Assembly (NCBI GenBank): GCA_900660155.1
Contig: CABFPE010000175.1
Coordinates: forward strand, 1,258,210 to 1,280,635
DNA from: Hofstenia miamia
Lineage: Eukaryota > Xenacoelomorpha > Acoela > Hofsteniidae
Reading direction: 5' to 3'
Length of the DNA: 22,426 bases
Within the stretch, counting starts at the first letter, position 1; each line of letters begins with the position of its first letter. The translations under genes and the position numbers were made by a program. Positions 1-7,599 of the stretch are shown here, one piece after another. Under the pieces are notes generated by a model, which was given only the letters and a program-made list of their open reading frames with translations, searched no databases and had not been told where the DNA came from.

Positions 1-160
1 TTATTCTGATAACCTCGCAACATCTGGCAAATTCAACCCCCTGTCAGGTTTCAAGTATTAGTGAAAACGATAATTAGGCCCGTTAAAATCACAATTTCAG
101 GCCCAGCCCGGCCCGTTTATATTCTTCAAATATGTGAGCCCGGCGCTGCCCGTTGCAATT
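1..160. other. GC-rich patch with repeated GCCCG motifs
   Basis: In an otherwise strongly AT-rich window this stretch contains five GCCCG motifs between about 78 and 155 (for example GGCCCAGCCCGGCCCG). Clustered GCCCG/CGGGC words occur near the ends of some hAT-type DNA transposons, so this may be the end of such an element cut by the window edge. I see no partner terminal repeat and no transposase, so the assignment is only a suggestion. Confidence 0.25.
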
Positions 161-734
161 ACTATATTTATAAATTTACTTACTAAAATATGATTGTAAA
201 TACACTGTAATTTAAAAAACGTTCACTTATGTACATTGTACGATTGTGCGAAAAAGTTCACTAACGTGGATCAAGTCGTCTTTTTTGAATCAATACAAGT
301 GCATAACGTAATAGTGCCATTGAACATTTAATGTCGATTCATTGGTATAAATTCTGTAAATAAGAGCTCTAAGGATCTAAGTATCTAAACAATAATATAA
401 CACCATATGTAATTGTAACTATCCATTTAACTTTTACCGTTATATTTATTATACATTAATGTATTATTTTTACCTCATTATTTTTTCTATTGAAATTTTC
501 ATAGTACACACCACAACTGCCAAATATTTTGAATCCTTACTGCCTAGAAGATGCAGAATTATTTTTGAAATGACATTTCTACTTTTACTACCAATGAAAA
601 TTGTAACAGACTGTAAGGCTAAATGTTTATGTAGAAAATTGAAAGATAATATTTTCTACTTCAAAATATGGACAAGGAATCTAGGTTTAATATTGTTTAC
701 AATATATATTTTTTATAATAGTATTTATCAGTTG
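161..734. other. AT-rich stretch, no convincing gene
   Basis: No recognisable gene. A 109-codon open frame lies at 459-788 (+); its product starts with a hydrophobic segment and has a Cys/Lys-rich middle (CKAKCLCRKLK). It matches no family I know, and its 3' end runs into the tandem duplication that starts near 735. It is most likely a chance frame in T-rich DNA. Confidence 0.4.
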
Positions 735-1092
735 AGCAACATCAATTTTGACAAAATGCACACTCAAATTAATGTTTCCAAAATTTAATACAAAATGCTT
801 TGTGTAAAAAAATTGAAAACACATAGAAGAATTCTAAAAACAGATTCAGATAGACATTAAAAAGATCTTTAAAAAATTTAGTATGACTTTTTGAGTTTTG
901 CTTTTTTCTTCGAGCAAACATCAATTTAAAAAAAAACTCGTTTTAAATTAGTGTTTTCAAATTTTAATACAAAATGCTTTGTGTAAAAAAATTGAAAACA
1001 CATAGAAGAATTCTAAAAACAGATTCAGATAGACATTAAAAAGATCTTTAAAAAATTTAGTATGACTTTTTGAGTTTTGCATTTTTAACTGT
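735..1092. repeat. Tandem duplication, two units of 179 bp
   Basis: Positions 785-901 and 964-1080 are identical as read, about 117 bp at an offset of 179. The 50 bp before each core (735-784 and 914-963) are recognisably related but diverged: both contain a GAGCAA..CATCAATTT word and end in TTTTCAAA or TTTCCAAA. The unit is therefore about 179 bp, with one part perfectly kept and one part drifted. No function is evident. Confidence 0.85.
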
Positions 1093-1219
1093 ATAAATTA
1101 GAAATTTGTTGTTTTTGCCATTTTCATGTAAATATGAAGATTTCAAATAGAAACTTTAATGATGTATCTTTTGTTAAGACAAATTAAATATTAAATTTTA
1201 ATATCATTTTTAGTAAATA

Positions 1220-1224
<5 letters not shown>

Positions 1225-1262
<38 letters not shown>
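1225..1262. repeat. (AT)n microsatellite
   Basis: About 19 AT dinucleotides in a row, with a slightly imperfect start at 1219-1225. Confidence 0.95.
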
Positions 1263-1264
<2 letters not shown>

Positions 1265-1524
1265 AATTTATTTTATTGTGTTCAGATGAAACTTGAATCA
1301 AACAATATTCACAATTTTGTTAACTCTATAAATAAAAATAAAAATGAATTTGCACTTCATCAATAACAATTTTCAAAAGATATTGGCATTTATTCCAAAG
1401 AGCGTTTTGATCAACAAATGAAATTTTTTGGCTGCATTTTGATGCATCCTGGATAAAAAGAGATGTGGTGTGATTATATTTTTTGTTTTTAAGACAAGAT
1501 AGTCTGCTGGTTAATAATTATTAG
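1263..1524. other. AT-rich flank, nothing recognised
   Basis: No open frame, RNA gene or repeat recognised. The stretch ends at the TG of LTR-A (1525) and lacks the purine tract that precedes the other two LTR-A copies. Position 1525 may therefore be the outer, upstream edge of an element rather than the start of a 3' LTR. Confidence 0.4.
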
Positions 1525-2003
1525 TGTGACAGAATGCAAGCTTAAAGGTATTCTTGTAAGCCTCACATAGGTAGAAAGGTGCAAACTTAACAGAACCTAT
1601 TCTGAACAATAGACAAGAGTGCAAAGTAAATAAGAATTTACTTAGAACAATTTAGATTTGTAAGTGATTTATTATAATCAAGTAATGTTAAACAGGTCAC
1701 AAAAAATAATTATGGTAAAAAATAGTTCAGCTAGAGGTTATTTTTTTAACCAAAACTAGCCTAACAGAAATTTAAATTTTTATCAATCATCTGATTAGGA
1801 GAAAAATAGTAATAATGACCTGTAAGTGATTTTAGTATTTTATTGTATACCACTCAAAACTGGGAAAACAAAGCTGTATTGAAATTAGTATTAATAAACA
1901 TTTGGTAGAGTTTCATTGTTAATTAAATTTATTAAACTTGTTTAGAAATATAATGAAATTAGATAGCTAAGCTCTTAAGTGGTAATGGTGGTAGGGAAAT
2001 GAT

Positions 2004-3264
2004 TGTGGCATAATCCATCAAATAACAATGTGTGGTCAAAGTAAGAATAAAGATGGACAAAACTAAGACTAAAATGTAATAATGATTAAAATGTAAGCAC
2101 ATGGTTATGATTGATTATTTGATTTGTAAATTGTTTTATGCAGTTTTATATTTAAAATTTACTCAACAGTATTTAGCAAAAATGAAGATTGCCAAACAGC
2201 ATACTCTAATTAATGCTGACATTACATAATTAAAAGCAGAATTAAAAAACAAGAGAAAATTGTAAACAAGATTTGATCAAACAGGTACTATTCGAATATT
2301 TGATTATTTACTAAAAAGTGCTATAAATATGTTACAAATGTTAAGATGGTTGATGAACAAATTTAATTTGGATTTACTTCTTCTCTTGTCAGGTTATTTA
2401 ATAGTTTATGGAAAGCTAAATGCTTAAGTACTAGAGGTAATTGTACAGTGGTTCCCACATACATTTAAAGGAATGCTGGAGCAGCCTCACGATCAGCTAT
2501 TCAATGGTGGTGAGGGCAATAGCTGTAGTTTTCTTAAAGTGCTTTTAGGTTATGAATAGTGATAGGGATTTTTCTCCATTTTAGCTTTCCTATTACTCAT
2601 TGCTTGTCAGTTATGATTATATTTACATTGCTCTACATGTTTGTTATTCCATTATTGAATCCCAGTAGCTTATGGTTTTTTATCATAGTTAGTATTTCAA
2701 TATTGAATTTAATTTGCTCATGGTATTACCTCATAGTGATCATTATGTCAGTATTGAATTCAAGTTGCTCAAGGTTTTATATCTTAGACCTTTGGCTGAC
2801 TTATGCATTCACTTTCTTGCCAATGGCATTGATTGTTTACATGCATGAAGGGTATTCTATTATCCTTACATAGTCATAATAACAAAAACAATCAATGCAC
2901 TAAATTAATAAGTAGTCACAAATCCACAATCACTGAGTTTCCTATTCACCCACTAATCCCATTAATGGTTTCCACTGCAAAGTTCAAGTACAAGCTGTAG
3001 TTGTGGCTGATCAATATATCTCTGGAATCACATGGCACTGCTTTGGGTCTCAGCCCTGTCTTCCATCTACCACTCTCTATCTAAATGAGTTGTTGTTAGT
3101 TAAGCAGTTAGAAAAGCTAATGTTTATTAATATAAGTTAATCAAACAAACACTCAATTGAAAGGACAGCATTAGGATCTTGTCCAACTTAATTGTTGTAT
3201 ACACTATGAAAAGTAATAAGTTACTATTGACTAAGTGTGGAAATTGGATTGGCAAGATTCTACA
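2004..3264 (+). mobile_element. Solo LTR-B with TGAT target duplication
   Basis: The repeat starts TGTGGCATAATCC and ends ..GATTCTACA, the usual TG..CA form of an LTR. It is flanked by the same 4 bp, TGAT, at 2000-2003 and 3265-3268. The surrounding DNA is LTR-A, and the matching place in the minus-strand LTR-A has a single TGAT (14056-14059) with no insertion, so it is an empty-site control. No internal coding region lies between the ends. It is therefore a solo LTR, left by recombination between the two LTRs of a full element. Length 1261 bp. Confidence 0.85.
2613..2873 (+). CDS. Hydrophobic frame inside solo LTR-B (hypothetical)
   Basis: An 86-codon frame from ATG 2613 to TAG 2871-2873; it stays open upstream to about 2559. 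The product is almost wholly hydrophobic (Ile, Leu, Phe, Tyr), enough for two or three membrane segments. I recognise no family. It is mentioned because the homologous LTR-B copy at 3907-5475 has an open frame in the same register: the ends align without gaps, sharing C-S-x-F, an Asp, a Thr, F-L and A-L-I-V-Y. T-rich DNA easily gives long hydrophobic frames by chance and common descent alone can keep them alike, so a real protein is unproven. Confidence 0.2.
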   Translation: MIIFTLLYMFVIPLLNPSSLWFFIIVSISILNLICSWYYLIVIIMSVLNSSCSRFYILDLWLTYAFTFLPMALIVYMHEGYSIILT

Positions 3265-3906
3265 TGATTCATGGATATTGACCTTGGCTTTGAAGATCAA
3301 TCAACAAAAAATATATTTAATTAATTGCTATTAAACACTAAACTGTTGCATTGTGAAGTAGGAATGTGTAACTTGTTACCATTGATGATTATTGCAACTT
3401 TATCTGGATATGAGCTTAGATTTAATTTTTATGTTATTTAAATATTTATTGAATTATTAATCCAATGCCTTTTTGTTTGATGAAAAGCAGCTTGTATCAT
3501 TGGTGAATAAGGAAGAAGAAGTAGCTGGATTATAATGAACTTATGCTTTAATAAGTTAAATTGCTAAAGAGAGACATGAAATCTATATTCCAATTATGTG
3601 TAATGTGCTTACACTGTAATCAATACATGATGCAATTCCACTAAATTTAAAATGCAATAACTTTCTGTATTAATTAGTAATTGAGTTAACTGCAGATGTC
3701 ATAGTGAGAAGTGCATGAAATTGATTCATCTGCTATAAGAAACACTGCACCATATTGACATGAGCCATTTGATTCAGCAGCACTTGTGTAGAATCAACAC
3801 ACTGCTTAGGACTGAATGTAATAACTTTTACTATCACTCTTTGGAAAGTACAACTGGGATTTCCTACTGAGTAGTTGATTCCAAATATCTCATAATGCTT
3901 GATTAA

Positions 3907-5475
3907 TGTGACATAATCCATCAAACTATCATGTGTGGTCAAGATGAGAGAAAGGATGAATGAAACAAAGACTGAAAATATTTATAATGATTATAATAAT
4001 TAATATGTAAACACATGATAGGATTGATTATTTCATTTTGTAAAATGTTTTGTGCAGTTATATTTAAATTAAGCTCGACAGTATTTGACAAAATGATAGA
4101 TGGCCAAACAGCATACTCTAATTAACAAGGGAAGACTGTAAACAAGAAGTGATTAACAGGTACTAGTCGAGTATTTAGTTGTTTATTACAAAGTGCTATA
4201 AATATGCTTGAAATGATATAACTATTGATGAACGAATTTAGTTAGGATTTACTTTTCTCTTGTCAGGTTATTTTATATTTTAATGGAAAGCTAAACATTT
4301 AAGCACTGGGGTAATTGTATGGTGGTTCCCACATCCAGTAAAAGGTATGCTGGAGCAGCCTCCTAATAGCTATTCCACAGCAGGGAGGGTGACAGCTGTA
4401 GTTACCTTTTAGTGCTCTTAGGTTACAGATAGGTATAGGAGTTTTTTACCATTATAGCTTTCTTACTTGTTGTTGCTTGCCTGTTACTATGATTGCAATT
4501 ATTATGTTCTACATGTTAACTTCCCTATTGATGAACTTCAGTCAGTTATTATGTTATCCTACAATTGGTGATTTAATATTACCTTTATTTAGATTGTTAT
4601 TTAAGTCGTATTTTTACATTACATTCAGTATAGATTATTTAATATTCACAGCAAGTTGCTCATTGTTTCTTACGGTAGACTTTCAGCCGACTCATGTATC
4701 TATTTTCTTGCAGGCGGCATTGATTGTTTACACGTATCAAGGGCTATTATGTATTTCTATATATGTAGGGTTATTACATGTAANCGAGTATTTAGTTGTT
4801 TATTGCAAAGTGCTATAAATATGCTTGAAATGATATAACTATTGATGAACGAATTTAGTTAGGATTTACTTTTCTCTTGTCAGGTTATTTTATATTTTAA
4901 TGGAAAGCTAAACATTTAAGCACTGGGGTAATTGTATGGTGGTTCCCACATCCAGTAAAAGGTATGCTGGAGCAGCCTCCTAATAGCTATTCCACAGCAG
5001 GGAGGGTGACAGCTGTAGTTACCTTTTAGTGCTCTTAGGTTACAGATAGGTATAGGAGTTTTTTACCATTATAGCTTTCTTACTTGTTGTTGCTTGCCTG
5101 TTACTATGATTGCAATTATTATGTTCTACATGTTAACTTCCCTATTGATGAACTTCAGTCAGTTATTATGTTATCCTACAATTGGTGATTTAATATTACC
5201 TTTATTTAGATTGTTATTTAAGTCGTATTTTTACATTACATTCAGTATAGATTATTTAATATTCACAGCAAGTTGCTCATTGTTTCTTACGGTAGACTTT
5301 CAGCCGACTCATGTATCTATTTTCTTGCAGGCGGCATTGATTGTTTACACGTATCAAGGGCTATTATGTATTTCTATATATGTAGGGTTATTACATGTAA
5401 GGCTCAATAATAAGCTACTTAAGCATCCCGGTTGCAGTAGTCAATTCTTTATACATGTTCATAATAACAAAAACC
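3907..5475 (+). mobile_element. LTR-B copy 2, joined to the gag region
   Basis: Starts TGTGACATAATCC after TTAA (3903-3906) and follows the solo LTR at 2004 closely by eye. Shared landmarks are GGTGGTTCCCACAT (about 4321), ATGCTGGAGCAGCCTC, TTGTCAGGTTATTT, and CATAATAACAAAAAC at its end. After subtracting the 617-bp duplicated block it measures only about 950 bp. The solo LTR and the old copy on the minus strand continue together for 200-370 bp beyond CATAATAAC, while this copy switches to gag-like sequence. Either it lost its 3' part by deletion, or it is an insertion or recombinant next to gag rather than that element's own LTR. Confidence 0.6.
4168..5400 (+). repeat. 616-bp exact tandem copy around a single N
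   Basis: 4168-4783 and 4785-5400 are the same 616 bp, both from CGAGTATTTAG to TTACATGTAA. I found one difference (A at 4188, G at 4805). The only undetermined base of the window, N at 4784, sits exactly between them. This is what results when two contigs with overlapping ends are placed side by side instead of merged. The real locus probably has one copy. Confidence 0.9.
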
Positions 5476-5489
5476 TGAAAGTCAAATAA
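5106..5489 (+). CDS. Hydrophobic frame inside LTR-B copy 2 (hypothetical)
   Basis: A 127-codon frame from ATG 5106 to TAA at 5487-5489. The same frame appears in the duplicated block at 4489-4818, cut by the N. The first 90 residues are hydrophobic, with several potential membrane segments and few charges. The C-terminal end is polar (LNNKLLKHPG, then Lys/Asn-rich) and runs over the junction into gag leader sequence. Its A-L-I-V-Y stretch and the residues before it match the frame at 2613-2873 without gaps. The old minus-strand LTR-B also has an open frame over the matching end (9640-9846). I know no family with these features. It could be a chance frame in T-rich repeat DNA. Confidence 0.22.
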   Translation: MIAIIMFYMLTSLLMNFSQLLCYPTIGDLILPLFRLLFKSYFYITFSIDYLIFTASCSLFLTVDFQPTHVSIFLQAALIVYTYQGLLCISIYVGLLHVRLNNKLLKHPGCSSQFFIHVHNNKNLKVK

Positions 5490-5727
5490 ACCCAGTGAAT
5501 GTAAATACTTCCCCCAAAAGTCAGAATTCCCCAACAGAAATATTTTGGCAACCAGAGAAAGAAAGTGCAGAATTTTTGATAACTGAATTGATGAAAATAA
5601 TAGAGAACAACAATAACGAAAGATGAGAGAAGATAACATCTTGAAACAACTTGAAATAGATGATTTGAAAGATAAGATCCGACTAACATCATTGACAAAT
5701 GAAGAAACAACAGAATTGTCAAAGTAA
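5468..5727 (+). pseudogene. Gag N-terminal leader, in two frames
   Basis: The frame 5468-5626 is open for 52 codons and includes a Ser/Pro/Asn-rich start and an acidic stretch ending in an Asn run (ENNNN). It stops at TGA 5624-5626. A second frame, 5623-5727, overlaps it and continues with a charged, probably helical sequence until TAA 5725-5727. The main gag frame opens only at 5703. Each step moves to the -1 frame, as single-base deletions would do, and no canonical slippery site is present at either step. I infer that gag once began near 5470-5500 and that this part is decayed; the main frame may also simply start at ATG 5742. Confidence 0.45.
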
Positions 5728-5741
5728 TAAAAAATACAGTA

Positions 5742-6785
5742 ATGCAGGAACCGGAAAAATCAATTGGAAGCATACCAATGAAGGAAGTGCAAACTGAAAT
5801 GTACAAAGACTGTCAAACAGAAGACGAATTTGTAGAAAAATTAGTTGTGAACATAACAAAGCAGGTTAAGGAAAAATGCAAAAGCACAACTGAAATAAAA
5901 CCAATATATGAAGAAACAATATTGTCAGAGGAGGAAGACAATGATATGCCATCATGCAAAGCAGTACTGCTGAAATTTACGGGGAGAGTAGATAGTTACT
6001 CGCCTACATTCAAAGAATGGATTCAAATGTTTGAAATGAGTATGAAAGAAAGGAAAGTGATACAGAAGCAAGCGGTGGCAAGATTTCCTCTATATTTAGG
6101 AGGAGCAGCATACCAGCATTATTTAGTATTAGATCTGGAAACTAAAACAGATTACAAAAAACTAATCAGAGAGTATCAGCAGTATTATGATGACGAAAGT
6201 TTCAAAAGTCAGTATCAGATGTTATTAAATAGCTTGAAAATGAATAAAAGAGAAGATCTGCGTAATTATATGTCGCAAGTGGAAAGACTATTGAAATCGA
6301 GTTCCAAAGAGAGCACATATTCCAAATATGACCTGTTTTCTCATATATGTAAAGGATTACCAGAACTGATTCAACAACAGTTCGAAATTAAATGCAATGC
6401 TGATGATTCATTAGAAAGAATGATAAGGAAAGGTTTGGGGATACAGGTCACTATGGAAAATAATGCCCAAATCAATGAAAAGTCGTCGATAATGAAAGTA
6501 ATACCGGCCATGGTGAGTGGAATTAACAAAATAAGAAAAGATGAAAATGGAAAACCAAAAGACAAGATCATAAAGATAAAATTAAAAGATGGAACAGTAA
6601 AACGGATAAATAGGAAAGACTTAAAATGTCAGACATGTGGAAAAAAAGGCCATACGAAAAAATATTGCAAAAGGCAGATTAACTTTATCAAAGAAGAAGA
6701 GGCATACTTTGACGAGGAAGATCTATTAGATGATGAAGATGAATCTGAACAAACAGAAGAGACAGAAAGTGAGACTTTAAACTAG
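5742..6785 (+). CDS. gag: Gag structural protein with CCHC zinc knuckle
   Basis: A 347-residue frame encoding the structural protein that forms the intracellular particle and packages element RNA. Residues about 70-230 look like a capsid domain of the retrotransposon gag type: a conserved F-x-G start, a W-I-Q-M-F segment, and helical blocks containing L-x-N-Y-M and L-P-E-L. Residues 296-309 are a nucleic-acid-binding knuckle C-x2-C-x4-H-x4-C, with a basic stretch just before it. The C-terminus (about 317-347) is very acidic. The frame is intact from ATG 5742 to TAG 6783-6785. It ends exactly on a frameshift heptamer, so about one ribosome in many would continue into the protease. Family assignment is firm; the start is less sure because of the upstream leader fragments. 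Confidence 0.85.
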   Translation: MQEPEKSIGSIPMKEVQTEMYKDCQTEDEFVEKLVVNITKQVKEKCKSTTEIKPIYEETILSEEEDNDMPSCKAVLLKFTGRVDSYSPTFKEWIQMFEMSMKERKVIQKQAVARFPLYLGGAAYQHYLVLDLETKTDYKKLIREYQQYYDDESFKSQYQMLLNSLKMNKREDLRNYMSQVERLLKSSSKESTYSKYDLFSHICKGLPELIQQQFEIKCNADDSLERMIRKGLGIQVTMENNAQINEKSSIMKVIPAMVSGINKIRKDENGKPKDKIIKIKLKDGTVKRINRKDLKCQTCGKKGHTKKYCKRQINFIKEEEAYFDEEDLLDDEDESEQTEETESETLN

Positions 6786-7468
6786 AGGGAGCGCCGTCTC
6801 CAGTAAACCGTGCACCCGTTCTAATTGTAACAGACCTAATCAAGACAAATACAATTACAGTTGTAATAAATGGGTTGATGGTCAAGGCAACCATAGATAC
6901 GGGAGCAGTAATATCAATCATTACTGACAAATGTGCGGCGAAAATAGGATTTGACAACAGAAAATTGAAAAGTGAAAAAAGCAGATTACTAAATGCATCA
7001 GGAGATTACATTGATATTAAAGGTAAATTAATGGAGGTACTGATGAGAATTGCTAATACTACATTTTCGCAAACGTTTACTGTCATTGATACAGAGAAAA
7101 ATTCACTACCCTATGAAGTTATATTGGGGAATGAATTTTTAATGGATAACAAATGCATTATCAATTATACAAAGAAAACCATATCAGTGCAGGAAGAAGT
7201 GGTGACAAACTGTGAGGGGGAGCAAGACACAGAAATAATACAATTTCAATTTAAGGAAGACATAAAAATTCTACCAAATAATTGGAAAATGTGTCAAATA
7301 GAAACAGAGAAGCACATAACAGCTGAAGTCATGATCTATGATCAAAAAGGGATCAATACAAAGAAGTTATTGTTTCCATCAAGCTTGTGTGTATTAAAGG
7401 AAGGTATGGGAACTATACCAATGTTAAATGCAACAAATCACGTGGTAAATATAAAAAGGATACCTTAA
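6773..7468 (+). CDS. pro: Retropepsin-type aspartic protease (start of pol)
   Basis: This frame is open from 6773, after a TGA at 6770, and overlaps the end of gag in the -1 register. It has no ATG of its own near the start, so expression as a gag-pro fusion through the frameshift site fits; an ATG occurs at 6878. The active-site aspartate is in D-T-G-A at 6896-6907, preceded by the usual hydrophobic strand. The second conserved element, I-L-G-N-E-F, is near 7120. The protease would cut the gag and gag-pol polyproteins inside the particle. The part after about residue 130 is a linker towards reverse transcriptase. The frame stops at TAA 7466-7468, earlier than the family would; the linker seems to continue in the next (-1) frame, pointing to a single-base loss near 7460. 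Confidence 0.8.
   Translation, partial: DFKLEGAPSPVNRAPVLIVTDLIKTNTITVVINGLMVKATIDTGAVISIITDKCAAKIGFDNRKLKSEKSRLLNASGDYIDIKGKLMEVLMRIANTTFSQTFTVIDTEKNSLPYEVILGNEFLMDNKCIINYTKKTISVQEEVVTNCEGEQDTEIIQFQFKEDIKILPNNWKMCQIETEKHITAEVMIYDQKGINTKKLLFPSSLCVLKEGMGTIPMLNATNHVVNIKRIP
6776..6801 (+). promoter_or_regulatory. -1 ribosomal frameshift site, T TTA AAC TAG
   Basis: Seen: the heptamer TTTAAAC at 6776-6782, read T-TTA-AAC in the gag frame, directly followed by the gag stop TAG (6783-6785). The protease frame is open from 6773 and lies in -1, so slipping at this heptamer carries translation straight on. Five bases after the heptamer a short hairpin can form: GGAG 6788-6791 with CTCC 6798-6801, loop of six bases. 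TTTAAAC is a canonical X-XXY-YYZ site, and a stem 5-9 bases downstream is the usual stimulator. Whether the stem extends into a pseudoknot is not clear. Confidence 0.85.
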
Positions 7469-7599
7469 AACTAAAAGGGAAGAGAGTGAAGACTGAAAAA
7501 ACGATGGTAAACAAAGAAATCAATATAATAGAAGAAGAAAAGGAATATCAAATACTGGAAGTGAAAGATGAAGACTATCAGCATTTGAGGAAAGAATAA
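7469..7599 (+). pseudogene. Protease-RT linker, shifted frame
   Basis: Between the protease stop and the RT frame, the coding signal sits in a third frame (open 7387-7599, TAA at 7597-7599). The part that seems genuine follows about 7469. It is rich in Lys and Glu and contains the stretch E-I-N-I-I-E-E-E, typical of the poorly conserved linker between protease and RT. The first 80 bases of this frame overlap the protease frame and are only a shadow. Near 7575-7590 the signal passes on to the frame of RT, again a -1 step with no canonical slippery heptamer. I read these as mutations, not programmed events. Confidence 0.5.

Larger units (their letters stand above)
1525..3800 (+). mobile_element. 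LTR-A copy 1, split by a solo LTR-B
   Basis: A long terminal repeat of a gypsy-type element. It starts TGTGACAG at 1525 and matches two other copies by eye: 14529 downwards on the minus strand, and 16968-17985 on the plus strand. Shared landmarks are CCTAACAGAAATTTAAAT (about 1759), GACCTGTAAGTGATTTTA (about 1818) and a GCACCAT..TTGA..GAGCCATTT block (about 3746). The two halves, 1525-2003 and 3269 to about 3800, total about 1.0 kb once the inserted LTR-B is removed, close to the length of the copy at 16968. The 3' end is not sharply defined and no target duplication was found. It may be the 5' LTR of the gag-pol body further downstream, but that is inference. Confidence 0.6.

Noticed and set aside
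459..788. 109-codon open frame with a hydrophobic start
   Set aside because: No recognisable family, T-rich composition, and its end lies in a tandem duplication; likely a chance frame.
5550..5562. TGGCAACCAGAG as a possible tRNA primer-binding site
   Set aside because: It lies inside an apparently coding gag leader, about 75 bp after the LTR-B edge; no matching tRNA end could be confirmed.
5415..5806. Minus-strand open frames opposite the gag leader
   Set aside because: They are antisense shadows of the gag leader and start; the plus strand carries the coherent signal.
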